Assembly (NCBI GenBank): GCA_037893225.1
Contig: JAZGUH010000565.1
Location: 310,001-374,000, forward strand
DNA length: 64,000 bases
From: Hippasteria phrygiana
Taxonomy: Eukaryota > Echinodermata > Asteroidea > Valvatida > Goniasteridae
Direction of reading: 5' to 3'
How positions within the stretch are numbered: the stretch's first letter is position 1; every line of letters starts with the position of its first letter. The notes under the pieces were generated by a model. That model was given only the letters and a program-made list of their open reading frames with translations. It searched no databases and had not been told where the DNA came from. Positions 29,639 through 40,401 of the stretch are shown one piece after another. Position numbers and translations under genes: made by a program.

Positions 29639-30527
29639 TTTTTGTAGTCATAAGCAATGGTCAATTTATATAATAGGAATTGACGTTAATCTGATTATCC
29701 TGAATGTGTAGATTATAGGACATGTATTGTACATAACAATTATCTTTCCAATAAAGGCTAACTATAGGTGTACTGAGTATGTTGTACTAAAATAGCGAAA
29801 AAATATATATTTATCTTACTGAATGTAAATATGGTATTTCCTGATATTCTACAGCTATCATGAGCATCTATTCCAAATCCAGAAATCAAATCTGAACCTA
29901 TTCCTGAATTATATATAAATGTGCAACTATATACATTTAGATGATGTGTAGACTATTGACTGAATGAAATATGTGTAGAAATATTGTAATTTTGTAGTGA
30001 AGGGCTAACTCCTAAGTCAACAAATATAAAACTATTCTCGGGTAATAAAATTGTTTTGATTGATTGATTAATTTATTATTTATTTATTGCGGATGAAAAA
30101 CAATTATTTAATCATTACTAGAAGTTAAAGTGGAATAATTAACTATGTATTTATTGATTGATTGGAATTACTGTGCATTGACAGCAAAAACAGTTATATA
30201 AATATATGAATTTGAACGGTAAATAGTATTAAATGTCAAATATATTGATCGATTGGTAAATTTATTGATTGAAACAAGGCAATTCTGCAGAATTTGCCAG
30301 AGGTGCCATTATCTTGTAAATCCGCTTTCTGTAAAAAATATCTGCACTTGTGTACTTTGGAATAAGTATTAAGAAAATCCTGTGAATCTGTTCTGAAACA
30401 ATCACAATTCCAGCAATTTTGAACAAATATTCCAAACCATTAAATTGATTGTATATTACCAAATATTATTTTAAAAGAATCAGCTTGAAAAAGAAATTGC
30501 AGAACTGATTGTTTAAGAAGAGAAACA
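29639..30527. other. AT-rich intergenic DNA
   Basis: Very AT-rich, with attgattgattaatttattatt near 30058. It may include the end of the rabphilin/Doc2 3' untranslated region, but this cannot be proven. Confidence 0.4.
30040..30050 (+). promoter_or_regulatory. Candidate polyadenylation signal
   Basis: gggtaataaaattg in AT-rich DNA, 3.5 kb after the rabphilin/Doc2 stop. Closer AATAAA-like words (26984) lie next to the 26605-26974 element. Which one is used cannot be told. Confidence 0.25.
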
Positions 30528-30812
30528 TTTTCAAAGTGAACAAAGAAACTGGCAGGAACGGGATTCGAACCTGCGACCTCCGGGTTACCATATCGGCGCT
30601 CTACCAACTGAGCTATCTTGCCCTATGTTGGCCGTCTCCCAGATACTGACAATTTGGGAGACCGCTAACATAGGGCAAGATAGCTCAGTTGGTAGAGTGC
30701 CGGTACGGTAACCTGGAGGTCGCAGGTTCAGGTTCGAATCCCGCTCCTGCCAGTTTCTTTGTTCACTTTGAAAATGTATTCAAATTTACCTAGTCAGTTT
30801 CCCTTGTGGATT
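30528..30812. repeat. Two family A tRNA-cored repeats head to head
   Basis: A minus-strand copy (30528-30640) and a plus-strand copy (30641-30812) meet around gatactgacaatttgggag. Together they form a hairpin-capable inverted pair with both tRNA-like cores intact for box A and box B. Confidence 0.85.
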
Positions 30813-30985
30813 GCATGTCAGAGTATTTCCAGATTTGTGTCCATACCCTTTTTGGGTCCTTCACAAACTGAATTTGTATACCTTGGTCAGGTCACTCATT
30901 TTGCAAATGACTCAAAAATGACTAGATGATGACTGAACTACATCACTGCACCAACCACACGAAGGGGCCGCTATTAAGTTGGAAA

Positions 30986-31345
30986 TTTTCAAAGTGAACA
31001 AAGAAAACTGGCAGGAGTGGGATTCGAACTGGTGACCTCTGGAATACCATCCCGGCGCTCCACCAACTGCGCTATCTTGCCCTATGTTACGATGCAATGA
31101 TAAAATCAGGCTTGATCCCTGGCTATACGGCAGTCTGGGTTTATGACTTCTGACTAGCGCTCCCGATCAAAGAAAGCTGACAGTTTGGAAGACCGCCAAC
31201 ATAGGGCAGGATAGCTCAGTTGGTAGAGTACCGGTACGGTGTTCCAGAGGTCGCAGGTTTGAATCCCGCTCCTGCCAGTTTTCTTTTGTTTACTTTTAAT
31301 TATTCAAATTTACCGAGTAAGTTTCCCTTGTGGTTTGTTGGACAA
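30986..31345. repeat. Second inverted pair of family A tRNA-cored repeats
   Basis: The minus-strand tRNA-like core is at 31005-31085 and the plus-strand core at 31202-31280, with the family body between them (ctggctatacggcagtctgg). The plus copy is followed by aagtttcccttgtggtttg. Confidence 0.8.
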
Positions 31346-31377
31346 TTTATAAGTTGCAAATTTGATGTGTTATGATA

Positions 31378-31515
31378 GAGAGAATTCCACAGAGATACAG
31401 AACGATGGAAAAAAGCTATTGGCATAGCGTTTCGTTCTACATCTAGGTACAGCTAGAGTATATTGGTGGGAACAGGTGCACCGAGGCAGAAAGCCAAGTT
31501 TTACGCTCAAACACC
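31378..31515 (-). pseudogene. LINE reverse-transcriptase C-terminal fragment (inverse)
   Basis: The minus strand matches 16870-17000 (agaacgaaaCGctatgccaatagc, tagatgtagaacgaaa, agtatattggtggg) with the same end region as the plus-strand copy. Confidence 0.75.
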
Positions 31516-31607
31516 CAAACTGGAGGAACCAAGCTGGACAAGCCGGTGGAACCTCGACATGAAAAAAATAATCAAAGGTCTGCCTAAAAGACAGTGTGTA
31601 CCGCAGG

Positions 31608-31629
31608 GGCGGATCTAGGTTTTACCCAA

Positions 31630-31662
<33 letters not shown>

Positions 31663-31815
31663 TACCTGAGGTGATTGGCCTACACACCCCAGCGTGCCGA
31701 TTTTTGGACACCCGACACTTTTTTTTTTTTTTTTTTTTTTGCCCAAGGGGGGGGGTTTAAACCCCCAAAACCCCCCTCCCCCCCCCCCCCCCCCCCCCCC
31801 CGTAGATCTGCCACT
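31608..31815. mobile_element. GGCGGATCTA inverted-repeat element with long poly-G and poly-C arms
   Basis: It starts caggggcggatctagg and ends gtagatctgccactg. The flanks share taccg, suggesting a 5-bp duplication. It includes more than 30 consecutive G and more than 20 consecutive C. The second copy is at 52869-53034. Confidence 0.75.
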
Positions 31816-32412
31816 GTACCGTACTGACCAAAATTTGTACCAGCTCTGTTCACCATTCTGAATATCCGAGTTGGATTTCACATCGTGTTTACAACCCGCC
31901 ACTGTGTTAAGTGTGTCTACCACCATGAAAAACATCGAACCTATATTTAAATCTTTTACTTTGACATTGCACATACCGTTATTTTCATTCTGTATTCTAT
32001 AGAAATTGGAGAAAGGGTGAAATTTGAATTTCGGGATGGGAAAAAAAGTATGGTATGTTCTCGGCGCAGCTGTTCGAATGTCATGTGGGACAAAAAGAAA
32101 TGTAGTTTCTCGTCCATTTCCATGGCAACAAAAATGTTTCATCTCATTGTTCTGCATGTGGATATATACCCATTTAATTGTTCTTTCGAAATTGCTTTTG
32201 GACCACGAGTCTAGTGTGTTCAAAAGATTGCTACAGTGTATTGTTCTGCAATTTAAAAGAGAAAAAAATGAATCTTGTCTGAAATCGGTCCTTTTTCCAA
32301 TTCTGTGACATTTTTCCCTGTCTCTCGACGGCATGTATCGGACTGTGACCGACACGGTGCGGATACGTCGTGTATAAATAGAAGGGTTCGGAACGAAATC
32401 GGGTACAACCAA
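31615..32412 (-). CDS. Unrecognised 265-codon open frame, doubtful
   Basis: ATG at 32412 to a stop at 31615. The C-terminal third runs through the poly-G/poly-C element 31608-31815 and is Gly- and Pro-only, so it cannot be native. Residues 1 to about 200 cover unique sequence, contain many Cys, His and Phe, show no signal peptide or motif I recognise, and match no family known to me. An open stretch of this length is uncommon at this base composition, but no splice pattern or homology supports it. Confidence 0.2.
32373..32381 (+). promoter_or_regulatory. TATA-box-like site
   Basis: TATAAATAG in a locally GC-richer context (gcggatacgtcg upstream). It matches the core consensus well, but no plus-strand gene was recognised downstream. 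Confidence 0.3.
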
Positions 32413-33194
32413 AGCAGATAGTGTAGTTTGTTGTGTATTTATTCGGAAGATTATTTCTTAACCCGCTTTTTGACTATAGAGGGCACTGTTGTGCACACTT
32501 GTTCTATAATAAACCGTAGCATACTGTAGATATACTGTTAGACTGAAATGTAGACATTCTGTTGGACATCTACAACGCTTGAAGCATTGGCTACCGGCAC
32601 AATTTCGCTCGGTTTCTCATGGTCTACATTTCATGTATTGAAGTAGCTTTTGTACAGCCACTGGTAAAGAAAGAAAAATTAACAATTGAGGTTTGTTTTT
32701 TTCGGCATGAGGTTTTTCAATTCCATGTTGACAATTTTGTGAAAAGTCGTAATTGATGTTGGCTTAGAAATGTTCATGTAAAAAGACGTAGGAAATATAC
32801 TGTGTTTTTGAAGAGAACACCACGAGAGAATATACACACTTCACCGAGTTTTAAAGTAACACTTTAAATTCTAATTGAAGAAGTAACATGTTGAAATTTT
32901 GCTAAAAAACACCCACCCACCCACACCTTTTTAAAAAGTGCATTTTTCAAAGCATTTAGAACCTAGATATTAAAAATCATGCATTTGATGCAGTAAGTCT
33001 TGTATTTAGCCAAATACACTTTGCAATGATGCCCGTTTAACTCAAAGTTATTTGTAACCCACCAATGTACGGTGAATCTTTACGCTCGAAGATCACTGTT
33101 CACCAGCATAATGTGACACCGCAAAGAAATAGTTTGAATTGTAATGTTGACTCGTAAAATAACTTGCTGACTAAAGAATTACAGATGTACACAT

Positions 33195-33434
33195 GCCGGT
33201 CATTCCATAAATTTGAGGTCGAAAAGTGTGACATGTATAAGATTTTGCAATTCCGACACATTCTTTAATGCCTTCTATCTCCAAGAGGGATTATGTAAAG
33301 CAAAGTACCTGCCAAACAAATAGAACGGTGTGGAATCAATTTTATTGATACTTGATGGGATATTACACAGGTCAGGTGTAACAGGGACACCAAATAATAT
33401 CACACTTTTTTGACCCAAATTTATGGAATGACCC
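33195..33434. mobile_element. TGGGTCATTCC inverted-repeat element, copy 3 (empty site)
   Basis: tgccggtcattccataaat to tttatggaatgaccca. It lacks part of the left arm but keeps the uninterrupted cattctttaatgccttcta site that is filled in copies 1 and 4. Confidence 0.82.
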
Positions 33435-33442
33435 ATGTACAA

Positions 33443-33600
33443 TAGAGTACCAAAGTGATGACATCAATGCAGTGTTTGGAACCAGAATACTTGTTATTTT
33501 GTGTCAATGTGTTTGCATGACCGGCTGTTCGAAAGAACAGTCTAAATCTCCATTTGTTTGGAGCCAAGTGTCGTGCCAGCTGATAACTATGTCCTTGCAG
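33443..33600. mobile_element. ATAGAGTACCGAAGT element, copy 2, right end lost
   Basis: atagagtaccaaagtgatga with the shared ttggaaccagaatactt and tgtgtttgcatgac segments. It directly follows the TGGGTCATTCC element 33195-33434. Confidence 0.7.
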
Positions 33601-36123
33601 TTGAGGTTAGACTGGTTCCCAGTCCATCTACTATCTTCTCTCTTCTAAAGCAGGGACTGGTACATGTATCTGGTAATCCAGTCAGCTTTATGTTTGGCAT
33701 ATGCAACTAGGCTGTGTATACATGTAAATACATCCATAAGTCAAATTGAATGCCAATAGAGTATGTGTGATAGTCACAGCATGGTCCCAGTGAGGCACAA
33801 TGAAGTGTCATAAAAATGTAAACTTGTGGTCCCCATTTTTGGGAAGATGTAGGAACCAGTATAAGATAAATTGAGGTCCCCTCTTTTCGAGGAGTTCTTG
33901 AAAAGTGTTTTTTTGGGGCCTTGATGATGAGTCGATAAAAATGGATGGATTATTTGTGTTGGCAACGTGGTTTTTGTGAATCTAACAGTTTTACTTGTAT
34001 TCGTGAAACATTTTATCGTGGTGCCTCCTCACATATTGGAGAACTAAAAATGGTGAAACAGTTGTGTGGTTGATGAGTTCATAGAACACTGCCCCACCCA
34101 CCCTACCACCCCACCACAGATTTATCTCGCAATTAAAGCTTGTGACATAAGCCTGTAAAATACCGTTTCATGTATGACGTTGGTTGAGAACAGCTCCAAA
34201 AGTATTTTTGTATTCCAAATAGCTTTATATTCCACTATCAAATATAGAACTATTTTAAGGCATGAAGTAGTGAATAGTTCAAAAGTATTCCTGTATGAAA
34301 ACTAGGTTTTCATGGTGCAATAGACAGTTATAGAAAAAAAGTGCTCAGTAAAAGTATGTTTAGTACAATGAACATGAATACATTTAAGATCCTTGTCAAT
34401 TGTTCAAAATATGTTAAATACTAAAATGAGAAAAAGTATTTCGGAAACTGACTTACCACAAAATCTGTGTAAAAATTGCTTCATTCCCATTGGCCCATGT
34501 AAGCCGAGGCCAACAGTATGAAAAGAAATAACCTTTCAGCCAAAGAGTGTACATATTTGACGGGCTGTTATATTTGCCGTTAATTAGCTCAGGTCTGGAA
34601 TTTCAGAGGTCATGGGGGGTTGGGCATGACGGCCAACATTCCACTTGGCTTTTGGTGCCGTCTTGAAATTTTCCTACAGACATTTGGGTTCTCAGACGGA
34701 AGTGGTCTTTAGAAAATAGAAAGTCCAAGCTCCTCCTGTAAGGAAATTCCAGGCCTGTCGGTTGCTTGCAATATTTAATGGAACAATGTGGCCTTTCCGA
34801 TGTTAATTAGATGTAATTATGTGCATATGTAATAAGTGTAATTTGAATAAGTGGGAGGAGTCAACAGCTGCAGGCCGATGTGGCTGTAAACTTGCAACAT
34901 AACAGGGCCAGTTTTGTGGATTCTGTGTGATGCCGGATTCTGTGCCGACTGAGCTTGCAAAGAAATTGTGCTAAACTTGTAAGCACGAAATCCTTAGGTA
35001 CGAGATGCAGTATGCATGCACAACAAGCCAACATTCCCTGCTAGTCCACGAAATATGCTTACCGTTAGTGCAGAATTTTCTGCTATAATGTGCCGTCCGC
35101 AAGGGAAATCGCATGACCTATTTTTGAGAAATTTTTATTTACATAAAAAAAAAATCACGATTCCTGTTTTTGTCAAAATACTGCAGTTTGAAGCATATTC
35201 AATTCAAAATACCTGGTTTGCTTTTGTGTTGAGACCATTAAATGTAACATTAAATTGACATTTTAGTCTGGCGTACTTCCGAAAAAATAATTGTGTATAC
35301 TATTATTTTCCATTCTCAATGTTGAATTTGCGGCTCTATTTGGAAACGAAAATAATGTTAAATTTCTTTACCATTACAAGGCTTACATTATATATTTTAT
35401 TACAGAATGGAAATCTCAATTTTCAAAATTTCCAATGTCTGATTTTGCTTGCTGGTGCCACATATGTAGTGGTAATTCCTCGCTTACCAGAGGCATGAAA
35501 TTGGGCCTGGAATTTGTGACGGTTAGCAAAAAAAATCACCAACTTATAGTAGCACATTCTAATCTGCACTATTACGGTTAGCGTATTTTCACAGGTTAGC
35601 AAGAAATTTTGGCCTGTGTGTGTGCCATACATCCCGTATCAAAGGATTGCGTGCTTAAGGAGTTATCAACATTTCTTTGTTGAGCACAGTTAGCTCAGAA
35701 TCTGGCATGAAGTTCATGAAATTAGGCACAGATCTTTGCTACAAAGCAGTTTGAATTACACACATTGTACGTGTACATTTTCTGCAGTCACTCGGTTAAT
35801 ATGGCTGCAATTCATAGATTGACATTCTAATGACGGTGATAGTATAAACATTCCTTATCAACCTAAGTTACACTAGTAATATTTGTGTCTGATACTAGTG
35901 TACATGCTATTACAATGTGTAGCACTAATTAGTGATAATTAAACCGAGAAATAAAGTGCAGTAATTGACTGACGTACATGCCACCAAATGCCAAAACAGT
36001 AATTTCTCTCTGTTCCTATTCTTTTACACAAGCTAATGCTTGTCATTTATTTGAGGCATGAAGGTACATACAAGATACAGACATTTCCCCATGTTAAATT
36101 TGGGAAGATACGTGTCAAAGAAA
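33601..36123. other. Intergenic DNA without recognised elements
   Basis: The longest stretch free of identified repeats between the two genes. The short frames at 35016 and 35291 have no motif. Confidence 0.45.
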
Positions 36124-36641
36124 TGTCCTACTTTTTGATTCTGAATAACTGTTGACCATTGGAATTAAACCAAAATTGTTGATCATGTAAACAAGGCATG
36201 ACAAATTTTATGGAGCGAATTTCATCAGCTTTGTGCAAGAGGGTGAGATTTAAACGCCATACGAAAAACATACTCGCTTTCAGAATCTGCTACTTTCGAC
36301 TTGGCGTCCTCCAATGTCCATACAGCGCTGGAGACGATGGCGGAAGGCGTGTGCTGCGGTGGTCGAAAGCTTCTGAAGGAATGCAGGATCACCCCTGGTG
36401 TCATTGCACACCTCCTCGATCGTTTGGCGCAACACATCAAGAGTTGCAAAGGGACATCTGACAGACTAATTCCTTGAGATAGCCCCATAAGACGAAGTCA
36501 CACCGTCTCCAGCGCTGTATCGACATTGGAGGACGCCAAGTCAAAAGTGGCAGATTCTGAAAGTGAGCATTTCTTTACATGATCTAAAATTGTTTAATTC
36601 CATTGGTAAACAACAGTTATTTAGGATCAAAAGTAGGAACA
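36124..36641. mobile_element. Foldback element with a transposase remnant at its centre
   Basis: 36124-36336 and 36504-36641 are inverted copies (cagcgctggagacg versus cgtctccagcgctg at the inner ends; tcctactttttgat versus atcaaaagtagga at the outer ends). The left arm is longer because of an internal insertion. It is the second foldback in the window built around a mariner-type 3' end. Confidence 0.75.
36282..36500 (-). pseudogene. mariner-type transposase C-terminal fragment, frameshifted
   Basis: On the minus strand DFVLWGYLKE is followed, after a frame change, by TLDVLRQTIEEVCNDT and LSTTAAHAFRHRLQRC. This has the same layout (FLWGYLK, then a helical tail) as the fragment at 10149-10430 but a different sequence. 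It needs one frame shift and contains a stop in the first frame. Confidence 0.7.
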
Positions 36642-36668
36642 TTTTTTTTACACATAGTACTTCCTAAT

Positions 36669-36834
36669 AGAGTATCGAAGTGATGACATCAATGCAATGT
36701 TTGGAACCAGAATACTTTTGCTATTTTGTGTCAATGTGTTTGCATGACTATCTGTTAACAAAGGAACAGTTGAAATCTCCATTTGTTTGGAGCCAGTTGT
36801 CGTGCCAACTGACGTCAGACTTCGGTACTCTATA
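36669..36834. mobile_element. ATAGAGTACCGAAGT inverted-repeat element, copy 3
   Basis: atagagtatcgaagtgatga to cagacttcggtactctata, 166 bp. It abuts the next element at a TA dinucleotide. Confidence 0.78.
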
Positions 36835-37506
36835 GCCCTGTCCGCACTGGACTTATTTTGGTAAAACTTACCGAGACGATGGGAACTTTTCCCATTTTAA
36901 GTCCAGTGCGGACAGCCTAGGACGTTTTCCTCTCAGTTACTTTTCCCGAGTCCAGCGGTTACTTCTACCGGCCAACTGCTGCCCAGGAAAACTGACCAGG
37001 TAACTTTTCCCGAGACGATAAGTCCAGTGCGGACAGTGCGTTGCGGTAAAAGCGGCTCAGGAAAGCGTACATCCGGCCCGAGCGCAAGGTCATGCTTCAC
37101 AGGGAAACCACGCATGCGCTTTGCATTGTTTTACCGCGGTGCGGTGCACGTGGCAAGTTTCCAAATTCCAGTGCGTTGTTTCTCTTTTGGTCGCAATCAT
37201 GGTAGATTTTATTATTGATAAAGTCGAAAGTTTGATTAGTGCTAAAGACGTAGGCCTGCGTGTACACATCGGCCGGAAAAATGAAAAGGCAGGCGTGATT
37301 TGGGTCAATCGCGTCAATGTAGAAAGGTCACGCAAAACGTCCTCATGAGTCGTTATATTGACAGCTCGGTTACTTCTCCCACGGTCTCGGTAAAATGTTC
37401 CCGTGTCGAAAGTCCAAGTGCGGACAGTGGTCACATTTGACCATTTTTCATTTTACCATCGTCTCGGTAAAACCTTCCAAAAATAAAGTCCAGTGCGGAC
37501 ACGGCT
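36835..37506. mobile_element. GTCCGCACTGGACTT inverted-repeat element, copy 1
   Basis: gccctgtccgcactggactt to aagtccagtgcggacacggc, flanked by TA. Further inverted copies of taagtccagtgcggac near 36900 and 37020 and of cgtctcggtaaaa inside suggest a composite. Confidence 0.78.
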
Positions 37507-37974
37507 TATGCAGATTACAATTTGAGATTTGACAATTTTGCCTGTGCATAGCCAATAAAATACATAGATCATATTTCTGGTGCAAAACAAAAATCACACT
37601 GTACAATGTACATTTATCATTCAGTAAAAAAAAAAAAACCTGGTAATGCATTAGTACCAGCTAAGGGCTATCAGCATAAAAGTAAAAAGACTGGTTCTCA
37701 GATTTTATTTTCCCTTTTAAATAATCCTTCAAATCACAGGGGATAAAGGAAATATAAGTGGGGGAAAAAAGCACAATATTTGTGGATTGGAACCCGCAAC
37801 CTTGTGATTGTAATACTGACCATTCACCTATTAAGCCCTCAAATCAGCACGACCAGAATTTTTGTTTTCCCCTAAATTCTATATAATTGTGCAAATCCTG
37901 TAAGGATGGCGCCTTTGTGAAACATACTACTCATGTGCTAAAATCTAGCTTCTGTGCTAGAGCTATAAAGAACT

Positions 37975-38151
37975 TTAACCCCTTGAGTACAGTTATCATA
38001 GTGAGGCGTCGGGGTGTCAAGCCGGCCTTTGCAGCCAAGCGAAACGGCCACAATGGATTGAAACTGCACAAATAGCGTCAAATGGCATCATCCGGGCTGG
38101 TGCCACTGTTTTTTTTGCGCCATTTGGCACCTTCCGTACGCAAGGGGTTAA
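37975..38151. mobile_element. TTAA-flanked CCCCTTG element, copy 2 (inverse)
   Basis: TTAACCCCTTGAGTACAG to CCGTACGCAAGGGGTTAA, 177 bp, inverse orientation to copy 3, which starts 97 bp later. Confidence 0.85.
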
Positions 38152-38248
38152 CATCAGACATATACTTTGTGTGTGATGTGACTGCCCTTTGCAACATCAA
38201 AAATGATCAACGGATACTCCACGACTTCTGTGAATATGAAGTCGACAG

Positions 38249-38431
38249 TTAACCCCTTGCGTACGGAGGATGCCAAATGGCACACAAAAAAGTGGCACCA
38301 GGCCTATTTGTGCAGTTTCAATCCATTGTTGGATTATTGTGTATGTTACGCTTGACTGCACAAACACATTGTGTCCGTTGTGCTTGGCTGCCAGAGCCGG
38401 CGTGACACCCCGACGTCTCCTAAGGGGTTAA
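38249..38431. mobile_element. TTAA-flanked CCCCTTG element, copy 3
   Basis: TTAACCCCTTGCGTACGG to gacgtctcctaaggggttaa, 183 bp, lacking the end of the right arm. Confidence 0.83.
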
Positions 38432-38456
38432 AGTTGGTTATGTCTGTGCTCTCACT

Positions 38457-38885
38457 GACAGGTAGTATACATCATTTGCAAACATCAAAAACCAAAACTA
38501 CAGATTTATTACGAAATACCGTACTTGACAAAGTAAATAGCAGTATCAAGCATTCTGTGAAATCATGGCACCTGGTGTGCTGTCGTTTTCAAGAAAAGTG
38601 GAAATTTATATCATTTTTCAATTATTGTCTGCCGACAATCATTGGAAATAGTCTAGTTGCCCGACGTCTATAAATTGCTCCGTTTTATCTATATATGGTC
38701 CGGGAACAGACTACTAGAACAGATTTTCTTTCTCTACGCCTACTACAGTTTTCTCAGCATCTATGGACACAAAACTTTAAACAGGTCAGTGTTTCAGTAT
38801 TTACTAGCACCCTGTAAAATACTAACCCCCAAATCCATTTATTTCTGAAAATTACAGCAAAAGCAAATGAAGTAGACTACCTCTA
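38457..38885. mobile_element. Element of the AGGTAGTGTACA group, copy 4
   Basis: Left ggtagtatacatcatttgc, right gcaaatgaagtagactacc. The body matches 17494-17927 along its length. Confidence 0.76.
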
Positions 38886-39605
38886 AAGGATTTCCATCAA
38901 GCAAATCATGTTAGAAAACTATTTTCGGAACGAAAAAGCACTAATACTGCATACTGCAATCTATTTGGTCTTCCAGAAAATACATCGATTTCTGATGTGC
39001 AACTTGCAAAGAAGGATATACAGTAATACGGTAGGAATTTGGAATATCCCGCTCCAAATTCAGTCTTTGAAACTTATTAAATCTGTTAACACTGATTTGC
39101 GCCAATTCTTTTGTGGAATATCTCATTGGAAAGCCCACAATAACTTATCTAATGCAAACAAATTGAATTTGAACATAATTTTTTTAGGGTTTTAATACAC
39201 AGCCCAAGCGCACGGACATAGGCAAATTTAATTTTTGTGAACTGGCATGTGAAAGTTTATTATTGACCAATAATAACTGCACCAGATTTCTGTTGCCACC
39301 ATATACTTGCCTGCAATTCCCTGTACAACGATGTTGCCCAGAAACTGCCCAAACTAGGAAAGCCGTCGTTAAATAAATTCACAAAGTTAAAAGTAATCAA
39401 AAAAATATAAATACATGTGTGCACCCACTAAATAGACAAATTGTCAAAGACATTGGGCATACAGTCAAAACTAAGGCAGGACAAGAAATGTTCAAAGAGC
39501 AACTCCGCATCAATACTTTTTTGTAGTTTCTACAAGCAGAGAAAATATTGAAAATTAATTCACTAATAATCGTGGTTTGTTTGACGAAAACTCACACAAT
39601 TTTGG
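38886..39605. other. Probable 3' flank of the FAD oxidoreductase gene
   Basis: AT-rich DNA directly downstream (minus strand) of TAG 39606. The inverse of AATAAA occurs at 39374 (tttaaataaattc region), but the poly(A) site is not fixed. Confidence 0.35.
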
Positions 39606-40401
39606 CTACACGTACTGAAAAAAACCTGGGCCACGCGAGTCTGTAACTATGAGTGGGCTCTGCCTCACATGATCAGCCAAGAGAACCTGATTGGCCGCTT
39701 CCCTCCCGGTTGCTATGGGCCGCTCCATGAGTGCTGTAGGGTAGTTGGCGTGGAGCCAGTTACCTGCAAAGGCAAGATTTGGAAAGCCGCATTCCTTGGG
39801 AAAGGCCACGGTCGGTCGGTACTTCTCAAGTCCTTTCTCGTACGACGGATAAGTAGCTGACCCCGCCACGTGATATGCAAGAACTTTGAACCGCCGCTGG
39901 AAGATTTCGGGAAAAATCTCCCTCACGGTCGGTGCGATGTAGTTCCAGAGTTGATCGTCTGCCACCTCTCCACGCTGCCAAGCAAACATCTGGAACGCGA
40001 ACACCGAACCCCCGCTCTTATTGGCCCACTGGGCATAGTCCTCTTTGATCATGTGACACTGAGCAATGACTGTGATTGGTTCAAAGCTAGGGGTCTGAAC
40101 AATATCCGGTTTGTAGTCGCCCTCGAGACGCTTGTCGAACCACACAGTCAGAATCTTAAACGGCGGTGCCAGTGGTAATTTGGTGAGGTGTTTATCGAGT
40201 ACTTTGCTTAAGCGGTTGTGGGTCACCTTATCCTTAGGGTCTACCAGAAGTTGCAGGGAATTACTGAGGATTGTTTTGGTGCCGTTGAGACCCGAAGCAA
40301 GGATGACGTGATCGTAACTTTCCGATGGATGTCCCGAGTCCGTCACAATTTTACCCTTTCTGTCGAAGACAAGACTGTCAACTGGAGATTCCATCTCAAT
40401 C
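39606..40401 (-). CDS. FAD oxidoreductase terminal exon: catalytic half and C-terminal FAD motif
   Basis: The acceptor is ttcctttttag and TAG lies at 39608-39606. It encodes residues 282-545, including DHVILASGLNGTKTI (the usual acidic-hydrophobic strand with a Gly turn of this superfamily), a central variable domain, and the C-terminal GNWL..PTALMERP motif. Dense GC-rich coding DNA here contrasts with the AT-rich flanks. The protein ends GPGFFQYV, with no obvious targeting tail. Confidence 0.95.

Noticed and set aside
30640..30780. Functional tRNA genes
   Set aside because: Box A and box B are tRNA-like, but the anticodon loop lacks the expected T33 and stem pairing, and the sequence recurs with the same flanks at many sites, so it is a tRNA-derived repeat.
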